15,371 nucleotides of DNA from positions 1 to 15,371 of the forward strand of contig DFFM01000008.1 in assembly GCA_002369515.1 (NCBI GenBank), given 5' to 3'. Origin of the DNA: Prevotella sp. UBA3776 (GTDB lineage: Bacteria; Bacteroidota; Bacteroidia; Bacteroidales; Bacteroidaceae). Made by a program: the position numbers and the translations under genes. This document shows, one piece after another, positions 8,058 through 14,690 of the stretch; the first letter of the stretch is position 1; each line of letters starts with the position of its first letter. The notes under the pieces were generated by a model. It worked only from the letters and a program-made list of their open reading frames with translations. It did no database searches and was not told where the DNA came from.

Positions 8058-9182
8058 TTAATTATTTAAACTTCCCCGTATCAACACAGGACATATATTT
8101 TTGAGTTGTTCTTTAAGTGCCTCTGCTATGCGTTGGCGCTCGATATAACTCTTATGGATGTTGACTATCTCACGTTGAACAGAGATGTCTGGGATTGGGA
8201 TAGCCACGTTATTCATATCATCCATCGTGAACACCTCTCTTGCACTACCCCAAGAGTTGAAACGCGCATAGCGGTCAAACTCAGGACGATTGAAAAACAT
8301 GAAAAGATACTCTGGAAGTAATTTATTTGTATCTTGTACTTTAAAGACAGTATATGCCGATGATACAATGTAAGTATCTTTAGAATCATTAATGGCAAGA
8401 GTTATTTTCTCTCCATTTCTCGATGTAACAGGAACAAATACAAAGAAGTCTGGTTTTACCACTATGTAAGGTGCCAAAGAAACGCCTGCCATATCTGCCT
8501 TTGTGTCAATGAACTTCTTTTCTATAGAAACTCCACGAAGATTCTTCAAGGTATATATTCCCTCGCTATTTCTCTCGTCGCACATTTCTATGAACTCCCC
8601 AATTTTCAATTTTTCATTTTCAGATTTCAATTTATCCAAGTACCCATCACAAACGAGTTTCAATTCTTCCACTTTGCTTTGATAGGCAGCAAGATTATTT
8701 TGGAGAGCCAAATATACATCAACGTATTTGCGTTGCTGTTCAATGGATGGGAGAGTGATGTCTAAATCACAGAAATCCTCCCATGAGAATGTCTCACGAG
8801 CGCTTCCCCACGAATTGAAACGTGCATAGCGGTCAAACTCTGGACGATTGAAGAAAATGAAAAGATAATCGGACGATATGACTTCTGGCCTATTAACTTT
8901 AAACACTATATATGAAGAAGATACAATGTAAGTATCTTCCGATGTGTTATGCGCAAGAGTTATCTTTTCACCATTTCTTGATGTCACAGTTACATAAGCA
9001 AAACTATCGGGACGCACAAGAATATATGGTGATAATGAAACTCCAGCCATATCTGCCTTCGTTTCAATAAACTCTTTCTTGATGGATATACCTTTCACAT
9101 CTGACAATGTATATATATTGTCAGAATTCCGTTCATCACATAAAGATATGAGTTCACCCAATTTATACTTACTCAATCCCAT
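8058..9182 (-). CDS. hsdS: Type I restriction-modification specificity subunit with two near-identical target domains
   Basis: A 374-residue HsdS, which gives both methylation and cleavage their target sequence. The layout is the usual one: target-recognition domain 1 (about 5-145), a helical spacer (146-190), target-recognition domain 2 (192-332), and a C-terminal helix (333-365). Unusually, the two domains are copies of each other. Shared blocks such as KADMAGVSL (42-50 and 228-236), VTSRNGEKITLA, and EFDRYARFNSWGSARE recur at a constant 186-residue offset, and I count about 92 identities in 139 aligned positions with no gap. Each domain reads one half of a bipartite site on opposite strands, so a symmetric target is expected. 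The start overlaps the end of hsdM by 14 bases. No recombinase or spare hsdS fragments are nearby, so no inversion switch is evident. Confidence 0.95.
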   Translation of the reverse strand: MGLSKYKLGELISLCDERNSDNIYTLSDVKGISIKKEFIETKADMAGVSLSPYILVRPDSFAYVTVTSRNGEKITLAHNTSEDTYIVSSSYIVFKVNRPEVISSDYLFIFFNRPEFDRYARFNSWGSARETFSWEDFCDLDITLPSIEQQRKYVDVYLALQNNLAAYQSKVEELKLVCDGYLDKLKSENEKLKIGEFIEMCDERNSEGIYTLKNLRGVSIEKKFIDTKADMAGVSLAPYIVVKPDFFVFVPVTSRNGEKITLAINDSKDTYIVSSAYTVFKVQDTNKLLPEYLFMFFNRPEFDRYARFNSWGSAREVFTMDDMNNVAIPIPDISVQREIVNIHKSYIERQRIAEALKEQLKNICPVLIRGSLNN

Positions 9183-10779
9183 AGCCTATACCTTTAAATG
9201 CCTCTTCAAGCATCTTTTGTGATTCTTTCTCACGCTGCATTAGTTCTTTCATTTCTTGCTGAATGCGAGCCATCTCTTTGGGATAATCTATATCCAAATC
9301 GTGGTCAATGAACTCAATGTACTTGCTTGGCACAAGCGTCCAATTGTTCTGTTCTATTTCGTCAATGCCCACGCTGCGATATAGTTCTGGCACAGCAAAG
9401 TTATTACCGTCTGTTCCCTCAGACTGCCACTGATGATAGATGTCTGCCACGCGTTGAATCTGCTCCGTAATGAGACGTACCTTTTTCTTCTGTTCGCCCT
9501 TGACAGGGTTCTCAGTCCATTGGCGCAAGTCCATAAAGAGTATTTCATGTTCTCTGTTGCGGAGTTGACGACCATGATACTTGCCCCCCTTCTTGTTCTG
9601 ATTGAGAATCCAGAAGGTGACACTGATGTCTGTCGTTATGAACAACTCCCTGGGCAAGATGATAATGGCTTCTACCTTGTCGTTCTTTATCAGTTCCTTA
9701 CGGATTTCGAGAGCGTCGGTGTCGCCCAAAGCACCATTGGCCAAAAGGAATCCTGCCACACCCGAAAGTGGCTTCAGGTGAGAAAGCATGTGAAGTATCC
9801 AGGCATAGTTGGCATTACTCTCCGGAGGAGTAGTGTAGTCTGTCCAACGAGGGTCGTTCTTCAAGTTGTCATTATACCAACCTTTCAAGTTGAAAGGAGG
9901 ATTTGCCATGATATAGTCGAAGTAAAGACCTTTATGCAGGTCGTTGGTGAAAGTGGAATCGCTCTCCGAACCCAGATTATGACTGATGCCGCGCAGAGCG
10001 AGGTTCATCTTTGCCAAACGGTAGGTGGCTGCTTCCTTCTCCTGGCCATATACATTGATACGACTGATGTCGCCTTGTTTGGCTTTCACCAGGTCGGTGC
10101 TCTGAATGAACATACCGCCGGAGCCACAACACGGGTCGTATAATGTGCCGTCAAACGGTTCGATAACAGTAGCGATGAGCTGAACAACATCATGTGGTGT
10201 ATAGAACTCGCCCTCTTCCTTAGTGGCATTAACAGCAAACTCCTTCAGGAAATACTCATATACGCGGCCTATCAGGTCCTTCTCCTCACCAAAAGTCTTG
10301 TGGCTAATCTTGTTGACCTCATCCACAATCTTCTTCATGTCGTTGGCTCCAAGATTGCGCTGGGTGAACGTACCTTCCACGAAACAGCCCTTCAGTGTAG
10401 GATTTGTTTCACCAATACTGCGCAAAGCGGTATCAAGTGCCACATTCAGTTGAGGTGCAGCCGTATTGATGATAGTTGACCAACGAGCCTCTACTGGCAA
10501 GTCGAAAGTACCATCTGCAAAAGTGGCATCATCAAAGAAAGCCTTGATAATCTCCTCGTTGTCTGGATCTAACCCTTCCTCAATGAGTCGTTGACGAAGT
10601 GAAGCCACTCCATCCTCGTATTTCTCGCCCATAAAGCGGAGGAACACGAGAGTCAGCATCATATCACGCTTTTCAAAGAACGAGCCGGAGTTCTTTGCTT
10701 GCCTTAATATATCTCGACACTTGAACAATATGTTGTCAAGGCTCAGTGTTTCTTCTTTCTTTGTTGATTTCTTTGCCAT
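9169..10779 (-). CDS. hsdM: Type I restriction-modification N6-adenine methyltransferase subunit
   Basis: A 536-residue HsdM that methylates adenine at the HsdS-selected site using S-adenosylmethionine. The helical HsdM N-terminal domain spans about residues 12-160 (LDNILFKCRDILRQAKN, then FFEKRDMMLTLVFLRFMGEKY). The catalytic domain follows, with GEFYTPHDVV at 190-199, the AdoMet-binding DPCCGSGGMF at 215-224 and the catalytic NPPF at 293-296. I chose ATG 10779 (MAKKSTKKEE), which has a GA-rich leader (GGAGAAATAGAAGAA). The upstream in-frame start at 10875 would overlap the preceding gene by 43 bases and add a non-homologous extension. It is followed by hsdS with a 14-base overlap, the usual M-S coupling. 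It appears intact. It should protect host DNA and form the M2S methylase. Confidence 0.97.
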   Translation of the reverse strand: MAKKSTKKEETLSLDNILFKCRDILRQAKNSGSFFEKRDMMLTLVFLRFMGEKYEDGVASLRQRLIEEGLDPDNEEIIKAFFDDATFADGTFDLPVEARWSTIINTAAPQLNVALDTALRSIGETNPTLKGCFVEGTFTQRNLGANDMKKIVDEVNKISHKTFGEEKDLIGRVYEYFLKEFAVNATKEEGEFYTPHDVVQLIATVIEPFDGTLYDPCCGSGGMFIQSTDLVKAKQGDISRINVYGQEKEAATYRLAKMNLALRGISHNLGSESDSTFTNDLHKGLYFDYIMANPPFNLKGWYNDNLKNDPRWTDYTTPPESNANYAWILHMLSHLKPLSGVAGFLLANGALGDTDALEIRKELIKNDKVEAIIILPRELFITTDISVTFWILNQNKKGGKYHGRQLRNREHEILFMDLRQWTENPVKGEQKKKVRLITEQIQRVADIYHQWQSEGTDGNNFAVPELYRSVGIDEIEQNNWTLVPSKYIEFIDHDLDIDYPKEMARIQQEMKELMQREKESQKMLEEAFKGIGYGIE

Positions 10780-10832
10780 ATCTACTTGTTGTTCTTCTAT
10801 TTCTCCACCAACTATAATCACATCAATATGAT

Positions 10833-11477
10833 TTACTTCTTCGGTCTCTCTATCACCATATACTTGGCCCCACATTTTGCAAGCGTATCCCAGCCATACG
10901 GGCAGTCATCATGCAGATAGAGAAATTGTACGGTAATGTTTTCGTTATTCTCATCATCGTGTGATTCGGAAGAGTAACAGACAAGTGTAACGTACATGTC
11001 ATTGAGGTCAGGATCTTCTTCCACCCAGTAATTGTCATCGGTGCAGTCGAGCCATTTGTATGTCACTATCTTCTTTGCTTCTTGCTCTGCTATCGCAAGT
11101 CTTTTTTCTGCATCGGGAAGTAGCTCTATTAATTTACGATTATATTCCTTGAACAGTAATTTCGCTTTTTTCTTATGTGTCAGCTGTTTTACTTCCACAT
11201 CAAATTGGCGCATCAGGCTTTTGACCTCTTTGAGAAGTTTCCGAGAGATTGGTTCGAAGTTGCAGAACCCTCCATCAACAGCAACCATAGGGAATCGACG
11301 CTGAGCATTGAGACCACTTTCGTCAAGCGAGTACCATGTTACAATGCAGAAGTCTTTATCGCCAGGTCCCACTTCCACCTCGTTAACCTCCATGAAAACG
11401 AGAGGGTGCGGAGTGCTTTCTACAAAAGCATCGCCTTTCTTGAAATGTGGCATTGGTTTTGATTCTATTTTATCCAT
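10833..11477 (-). CDS. Unrecognised 214-residue protein between HTH regulator and hsdM
   Basis: I do not recognise this protein. It is acidic and apparently soluble, with no membrane segment or signal peptide. Residues 1-75 look beta-rich (FKKGDAFVESTPHPLVFMEV, then FCIVTWYSLDE). Residues about 76-137 are a long basic helix (RKLLKEVKSLMRQFDVEV, then AKLLFKEYNRKLIELLPDAE). Residues 138-214 are again beta-rich with many acidic residues and scattered Cys. I chose the ATG at 11477. The longer ATG at 11642 would run about 106 bases through the HTH gene out of frame. It lies 59 bases after the HTH gene and 53 bases before hsdM, in the same direction, so it travels with both the ATPase/DUF4435 pair and the restriction genes. 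It could be a sensor or an adaptor, but nothing in the sequence proves this. Confidence 0.75.
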   Translation of the reverse strand: MDKIESKPMPHFKKGDAFVESTPHPLVFMEVNEVEVGPGDKDFCIVTWYSLDESGLNAQRRFPMVAVDGGFCNFEPISRKLLKEVKSLMRQFDVEVKQLTHKKKAKLLFKEYNRKLIELLPDAEKRLAIAEQEAKKIVTYKWLDCTDDNYWVEEDPDLNDMYVTLVCYSSESHDDENNENITVQFLYLHDDCPYGWDTLAKCGAKYMVIERPKK

Positions 11478-11536
11478 GCTTGCTTTTCTTACAGTTTTAC
11501 CACCTAAAGGTATATACCATCTACCCTTTAATACGA

Positions 11537-11737
11537 TTACTTGCTTTTCTCTATCCTCAACAGTTCGTTTATATCGACTTCGAGGAGTTCTGCAATCTTG
11601 ACGAATGTCTCCATAGGTGGCTGGCTGGCATTGGTACACCATTTACTCACGGTAGTCGGTGCACATTCCAACTGCTCGGATAACCACTTGTTTGTTCTCT
11701 TCTTATCCGCGAGAACCACTTTGATTCTATTTTCCAT
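11537..11737 (-). CDS. Small Cro/CI (XRE) helix-turn-helix regulator
   Basis: A 66-residue protein that is almost entirely one HTH domain. Residues about 16-36 (NKWLSEQLECAPTTVSKWCT) are the helix-turn-helix, followed by PMETFVKIAELLEVDINELL, the standard end of a Cro/CI fold. Proteins of this size next to restriction genes often act as controller (C) proteins or repressors that time the expression of restriction relative to methylation. Its start is two bases after the DUF4435 stop, so it is expressed with the ATPase pair and upstream of hsdMSR. A palindrome covering the -7 element of the operon promoter (13386-13399) is a plausible operator for it, although that link is inference. No sensing domain is present, so regulation probably depends on concentration or a partner. 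Confidence 0.88.
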   Translation of the reverse strand: MENRIKVVLADKKRTNKWLSEQLECAPTTVSKWCTNASQPPMETFVKIAELLEVDINELLRIEKSK

Positions 11738-11739
11738 TC

Positions 11740-12591
11740 TTATTGTGCTGAGGTTATTTTAACGAGATCTGATTGTACATTATCAATTTCGGCATATCCT
11801 TCGGTATGAAGTGCTTTGTCAAGAATGTCTGTTTTAAAGGCAACATTCGTACCATGACAAAATAGTGTGCCAATGTGGAGTACAAGTTTGTAAAGTTGGT
11901 GGCCTTGAATATGAAGATAAGCATTAGTCTCATCAAGATGTTCATATTCCAGTGGCACTTCTTGTTGGAGGTTAGCAATGGCCTCACTAAACAATTTTGT
12001 AACTTTTTCCAAATAAACACTACCATTATTTGCAAGTTCTTCACGTTTGGGTTGCAGTGGCAGACAAGCGTTGAACTTGGTAATATTCCATTGCTTATTC
12101 AACTCGGAACTCTTGCCATAATGCACAAGATAGAGAAGAGGTTGATAGACAACTTTGGAAAGACCTTGTAGGAAAATGATAAAATCAAATTCTACATTCG
12201 GCAACACCCTGACAAGTCGTTCTTGAAGATGTCCGGATTCGCAGAAATGATTCTCCCAAGAATATGCATAAGTCTGAGCTATAAAGTTGTCTGCCGACAA
12301 TCCTTTTTCTCCTCTCAATTGTCGCAAGTCGCTATCTATGCAAATGAAGAAACGACTGGTGAGAAAAGACTTGTAGCGTAAGCACTGCTCACAACCGTGG
12401 GCTTCATTACCTTTATCATTCTTTGAGTATGCCAGAAAATGATAGGTGGCTGGAGACGCTTTCTGGAGTTGATGGTTCCAAAACACTTCGTCTTCGGCAT
12501 CTTCCAGGTGTACAACTGCCTTTACACCCCTGTCTCGTAACGGAAGATTTTGATAGTATCGTGCCTGTTCTTCGATTCTATTCATATCCAT
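11740..12591 (-). CDS. DUF4435 (TOPRIM-like) protein, AriB-like partner of the ATPase
   Basis: A 283-residue DUF4435 protein. The TOPRIM-like signature is visible: an N-terminal strand ending in Glu30 (AVVHLEDAEDEVFW) and a second acidic pair Asp86/Asp88 (FFICIDSDL), followed by YAYSWENHFC at about 108-117, a segment typical of DUF4435. In PARIS, the DUF4435 subunit AriB is the toxic nuclease, released from the ATPase AriA when a phage anti-restriction protein is sensed and reported to cleave host tRNA. Here the ATPase gene stop and this start share one base (TAATG), so the pair is translationally coupled. The catalytic acids look intact. I call it AriB-like rather than AriB because the neighbouring ATPase is shorter than the AriA I know, and other ATPase/DUF4435 pairs may exist. 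Confidence 0.85.
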   Translation of the reverse strand: MDMNRIEEQARYYQNLPLRDRGVKAVVHLEDAEDEVFWNHQLQKASPATYHFLAYSKNDKGNEAHGCEQCLRYKSFLTSRFFICIDSDLRQLRGEKGLSADNFIAQTYAYSWENHFCESGHLQERLVRVLPNVEFDFIIFLQGLSKVVYQPLLYLVHYGKSSELNKQWNITKFNACLPLQPKREELANNGSVYLEKVTKLFSEAIANLQQEVPLEYEHLDETNAYLHIQGHQLYKLVLHIGTLFCHGTNVAFKTDILDKALHTEGYAEIDNVQSDLVKITSAQ

Positions 12592-13316
12592 TACTTGACT
12601 GGGGTTGTAACATCTTCCATATATATAATCTTGTCACCCCATCCAGCACCAAAAATACTTGGGGAATGTGTAGTGATAAAGAACTGGGCATTGGGATTGA
12701 GTTTCGTGAGCGTATCAATCAGTTTATACTGCCAACTGATGTCGAGGGAGTTTTCGGGCTCATCAAGTAATACATAAGACTCCTTGCCTTCCAGAAGAAA
12801 CACACGAAGCATAATCAGCAATATCTGCTTTTCGCCAGAAGACAGAGCGTCAATAGGTAATATCTGACCCTTGGAAACAATATTGAATTTGTTCCCTTCA
12901 ATTTCAATGTGTTTTTCTGTCTCTTGAAACAGCCCATTGATGACAGAGCGGAAATCCTCAATTCGTGCTTTCATCTCAGCCTGTTTCTCAGCGGAAGCAT
13001 CTATCATTGACATACGATAGTACATCATTGATGGCCCTGTTTTCATATCGAACATATAGAACTCTAAATCCTGCGTCAGAGCATTGGATGTTTTACGCTT
13101 GTCACGCATGGCTATATTATCGATAGACGGCACATATATAACTTGATTTTTATCTTCGAGATTTTCCAGTGCAAGCTTATAAATCTCATTCAGCAAGGTG
13201 GTTTTCCCACTGCCATTGATACCAACGATGATATTTACATCTTCGTTGGCGATAATACTCACATCGTACTTGCCCCAGAGACGGGTCTTAATTTCCTTAA
13301 TCTTTGAGTATAACAT
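12591..13316 (-). CDS. ABC-type AAA ATPase (AAA_15/AAA_21-like), AriA-like
   Basis: A compact 241-residue ATPase with every ABC/SMC-type motif: Walker A GINGSGKT at 32-39, signature LSSGEKQ at 158-164, Walker B YVLLDEPE at 181-188 with catalytic Glu186, D-loop NSLD at 189-192, and H-loop His217 in TTHSP. Such ATPases act as dimers or larger rings that sense a trigger and control an effector. Here the effector would be the DUF4435 protein, whose start overlaps this stop by one base. It is the first gene of the long operon and its start lies about 61 bases from the predicted transcription start. It lacks the long insertion or coiled coil of many defence ATPases and is much smaller than E. coli AriA as I remember it, so it may be a minimal variant or a distinct lineage. 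Confidence 0.88.
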   Translation of the reverse strand: MLYSKIKEIKTRLWGKYDVSIIANEDVNIIVGINGSGKTTLLNEIYKLALENLEDKNQVIYVPSIDNIAMRDKRKTSNALTQDLEFYMFDMKTGPSMMYYRMSMIDASAEKQAEMKARIEDFRSVINGLFQETEKHIEIEGNKFNIVSKGQILPIDALSSGEKQILLIMLRVFLLEGKESYVLLDEPENSLDISWQYKLIDTLTKLNPNAQFFITTHSPSIFGAGWGDKIIYMEDVTTPVK

Positions 13317-13383
13317 AATGCCGATTCTTTAATATACTTCCTATTTTGATGAGGTTGTACCTTATTATAATTAAATACGCGTA

Positions 13384-13415
13384 CAAAATTAGCTAATTTC
13401 CCACGAAATAACGAA
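13384..13415 (-). promoter_or_regulatory. Predicted Bacteroidales promoter for the defence operon
   Basis: On the minus strand, TAATTTTG (13391-13384) matches the Bacteroidales -7 consensus TAnnTTTG exactly. TTCG (13415-13412), one mismatch from the -33 element TTTG, lies 20 bases upstream, the normal spacing. Transcription would start near 13377, leaving a leader of about 60 bases before the ATPase ATG at 13316. The imperfect -33 element suggests a modest or activated promoter. Confidence 0.55.
13386..13399. promoter_or_regulatory. 14-bp perfect palindrome over the -7 element: candidate operator
   Basis: AAATTAGCTAATTT is its own reverse complement and overlaps the predicted -7 element. A second palindrome, TACGCGTA (13376-13383), lies at the expected transcription start. 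A dimeric helix-turn-helix protein bound here would block the promoter. The small XRE protein of the operon is the obvious candidate. The palindrome is seen directly; the binding is inference. Confidence 0.45.
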
Positions 13416-13449
13416 GGAAAATCATCTTTTCTGCAAAATACAATCACTT

Positions 13450-13827
13450 TTATGCCTTTTTCTTCACTTTTGCATCCTTTGGCTCCAAACTTGCAACCTT
13501 TTCATCCAAGGTTGCAACCTTTGAACTGGAGGTTGCATCTTTTGTATCAATACTTGCATCCTTTTCTTCGTCTTGTGACAAGACTTGTGACAAGACTTGT
13601 GACAAAGCTGGGGACAAAGCTGGGGACAAGCTAGGGACAAACCTGGGTACATCACCGCCATTTTTACCGCCAACATTACCGCCATTTTTACCACCATTAT
13701 CTGTTACATAGCTTGGGTGCAATCCCCATTCATGAAGGAAGCAAAGAACGTTCTTTGCTTGGCAAAGCAGCAAAGCCGAGCACGGGAACATCCATACGAC
13801 ACAACAGGAATCAAGCGAAAAAAACAT
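13450..13827 (-). CDS. Repeat-rich ORF of uncertain status
   Basis: A 125-codon frame with no recognised domain. After a Cys/Leu-rich start of about 43 residues, the rest is tandem repeats in three blocks. The first is two copies of an 8-residue Gly/Asn unit (GGKNGGNV, GGKNGGDV). Then come 4-residue units (VPS-LSPA-LSPA-LSQV-LSQV-LSQD). Last are five 7-residue units (KDASIDT, KDATSSS, KVATLDE, KVASLEP, KDAKVKK). All repeat lengths are multiples of three, and the frame stays open through them, which argues for a translated, possibly disordered or coiled tail. Against it are the odd N-terminus, which translates a 22-bp perfect palindrome, and the lack of a good promoter. It could be the decayed 3' end of a larger gene. 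It is the same strand as the operon but separated by the operon promoter. Confidence 0.35.
   Translation of the reverse strand: MFFSLDSCCVVWMFPCSALLLCQAKNVLCFLHEWGLHPSYVTDNGGKNGGNVGGKNGGDVPRFVPSLSPALSPALSQVLSQVLSQDEEKDASIDTKDATSSSKVATLDEKVASLEPKDAKVKKKA
13459..13563. repeat. Five tandem 21-bp units
   Basis: Five imperfect 21-base units, each beginning on the minus strand with AAG/AAA then GAT or GTT then GCA. They encode a heptad pattern of type K-(D/V)-A-x4. Units differ by several substitutions but keep length exactly. Confidence 0.75.
13572..13642. repeat. About six tandem 12-bp units
   Basis: On the plus strand the unit is CTTGTGACAAGA, degrading to CTGGGGACAAAG and CTAGGGACAAAC. The first two units are identical. 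On the minus strand the units encode LSQV and LSPA repeats. Such short units are prone to slippage and copy-number change. Confidence 0.8.
13648..13695. repeat. Two tandem 24-bp units
   Basis: Two nearly identical 24-base units (13648-13671 and 13672-13695) encoding GGKNGGDV and GGKNGGNV on the minus strand, differing at about three bases. Confidence 0.75.
13739..13760. repeat. 22-bp perfect palindrome
   Basis: The half-site AAGCAAAGAAC is followed immediately by its reverse complement GTTCTTTGCTT, with no spacer. A second small hairpin (CTTTGC, TTG, GCAAAG) overlaps its right side at 13753-13767. It may be a dispersed palindromic repeat or a protein-binding site; no U-run makes it a terminator. 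Confidence 0.7.
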
Positions 13828-14061
13828 TTATTTTGCGAATTAAGTGCGTTTTTTGCGAGATGGTGGTAAAAATCGAGATTAAAACATGACCGAATACCGA
13901 TTTGGAGAATTTTCTCTTCGTCTAATCAATTGAGCACAAAGAGGGTCGGACTGGATTATAGAAGTGGCAATATTGGTAGAAAAATACGATGGACAAACTT
14001 GTAAGAAGCCTATCCAAATAAAGAGAATGGTGCAGGTTTGAGTTTTTTTCGTGCGTTTTCT
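13828..14061. other. Intergenic stretch with no gene recognised
   Basis: Between the repeat-rich ORF and the sigma-factor promoter I see only short open frames without recognisable products, and no RNA gene or mobile element. The minus-strand frame covering 13879-14151 reads through the sigma-factor promoter and has no family resemblance, so I left it out. Confidence 0.5.
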
Positions 14062-14093
14062 TTTGGTTGTTTGGATGGGAATCCATACCTTTG
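14062..14093 (+). promoter_or_regulatory. Bacteroidales-type promoter for the ECF sigma gene
   Basis: TTTG at 14062-14065 and TACCTTTG at 14086-14093 match the -33 (TTTG) and -7 (TAnnTTTG) elements with a 20-base spacer. Transcription should start near 14100, giving a leader of about 95 bases. An inverted repeat, TGGAT-GGGA-ATCCA (14072-14085), fills the spacer and could be a regulator site. Confidence 0.75.
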
Positions 14094-14195
14094 AAGCCGT
14101 TTCCAAGGAAAAAGGATCATTTTTTTCATCTTTTCCTGTAGTTTTCTGCAAGCCATTGCGTCTAACAAGTGTAAGATTTCAAAAACAACCACACA

Positions 14196-14672
14196 ATGAA
14201 CCAACAAGAAACTGATTTCTCAAGGCTGGTGAACGAGCAGAAAAGCACCATCTACACGGTGTGCTACATGTTCTCGAACGACCAGGACGAAGTGAACGAC
14301 CTCTTTCAGGAAATACTAGTCAATCTGTGGAAGGGTTTCGGCAGCTTCGAGGGGCGCAGCGACGTGCGCACGTGGGTCTATCGCGTCAGCCTGAACACTT
14401 GCATCACGCAGGACCGGAAGAAGCGGAAACAAAACACCGTTCCGCTCTCCATGAACATCAACCTCTTTGCCGACCAGGACGAGGACACGAAGCAAGTGGC
14501 CATGCTTCGGCGCCGCATCAACAAACTGGGGCCTTTCGACCGCGCCATCATTCTGCTTTGGCTCGAGGACATGAGCTACGAGGAGATTGGCCAGGTGGTG
14601 GGCATCTCGACAAAGAACGTCTCTGTTCGCCTGTTCCGCATCAAGGAGCAGCTGAAGAAGATTAAAGATTAA
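14196..14672 (+). CDS. ECF-type RNA polymerase sigma factor
   Basis: A 158-residue alternative sigma-70 factor with only regions 2 and 4. Region 2 spans about 10-75: DQDEVNDLFQEILVNLWKGF contacts core polymerase and RSDVRTWVYRVSLNTC corresponds to -10 binding. Region 4 spans about 105-155: INKLGPFDRAIILLWLEDMS, then YEEIGQVVGISTKNVSVRLFRIKEQL, the -35-binding helix-turn-helix. A short acidic linker joins them. It directs polymerase to a small regulon that cannot be named from sequence. The ATG at 14196 follows a leader of about 95 bases and an A-rich segment. The next gene, a membrane protein, begins 18 bases after the stop and is probably cotranscribed, possibly to control sigma activity. 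GC-rich codon use contrasts with the island genes and points to a core locus. Confidence 0.95.
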   Translation: MNQQETDFSRLVNEQKSTIYTVCYMFSNDQDEVNDLFQEILVNLWKGFGSFEGRSDVRTWVYRVSLNTCITQDRKKRKQNTVPLSMNINLFADQDEDTKQVAMLRRRINKLGPFDRAIILLWLEDMSYEEIGQVVGISTKNVSVRLFRIKEQLKKIKD

Positions 14673-14690
14673 AAAACAAACAACAAAAAA

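Noticed and set aside
8058..9182. Phase-variable (inverting) hsdS locus
   Set aside because: The internal repeats are direct, not inverted, and there is no recombinase gene or second partial hsdS in the window.
9433..10143. Plus-strand open frame of 236 codons opposite hsdM
   Set aside because: It is antisense to the highly conserved hsdM, whose methyltransferase motifs are unmistakable.
10833..11642. Longer start (ATG 11642) for the 214-residue protein
   Set aside because: It would overlap the HTH gene by about 106 bases out of frame, and the added residues are simply the HTH gene read in another frame.
13572..13642. Possible CRISPR array
   Set aside because: The 12-bp units are directly abutting with no spacers and too short for CRISPR repeats; no cas genes are nearby.
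13879..14151. Minus-strand frame of 90 codons
   Set aside because: It covers the sigma-factor promoter region, has no recognisable domain and an odd composition; likely chance.
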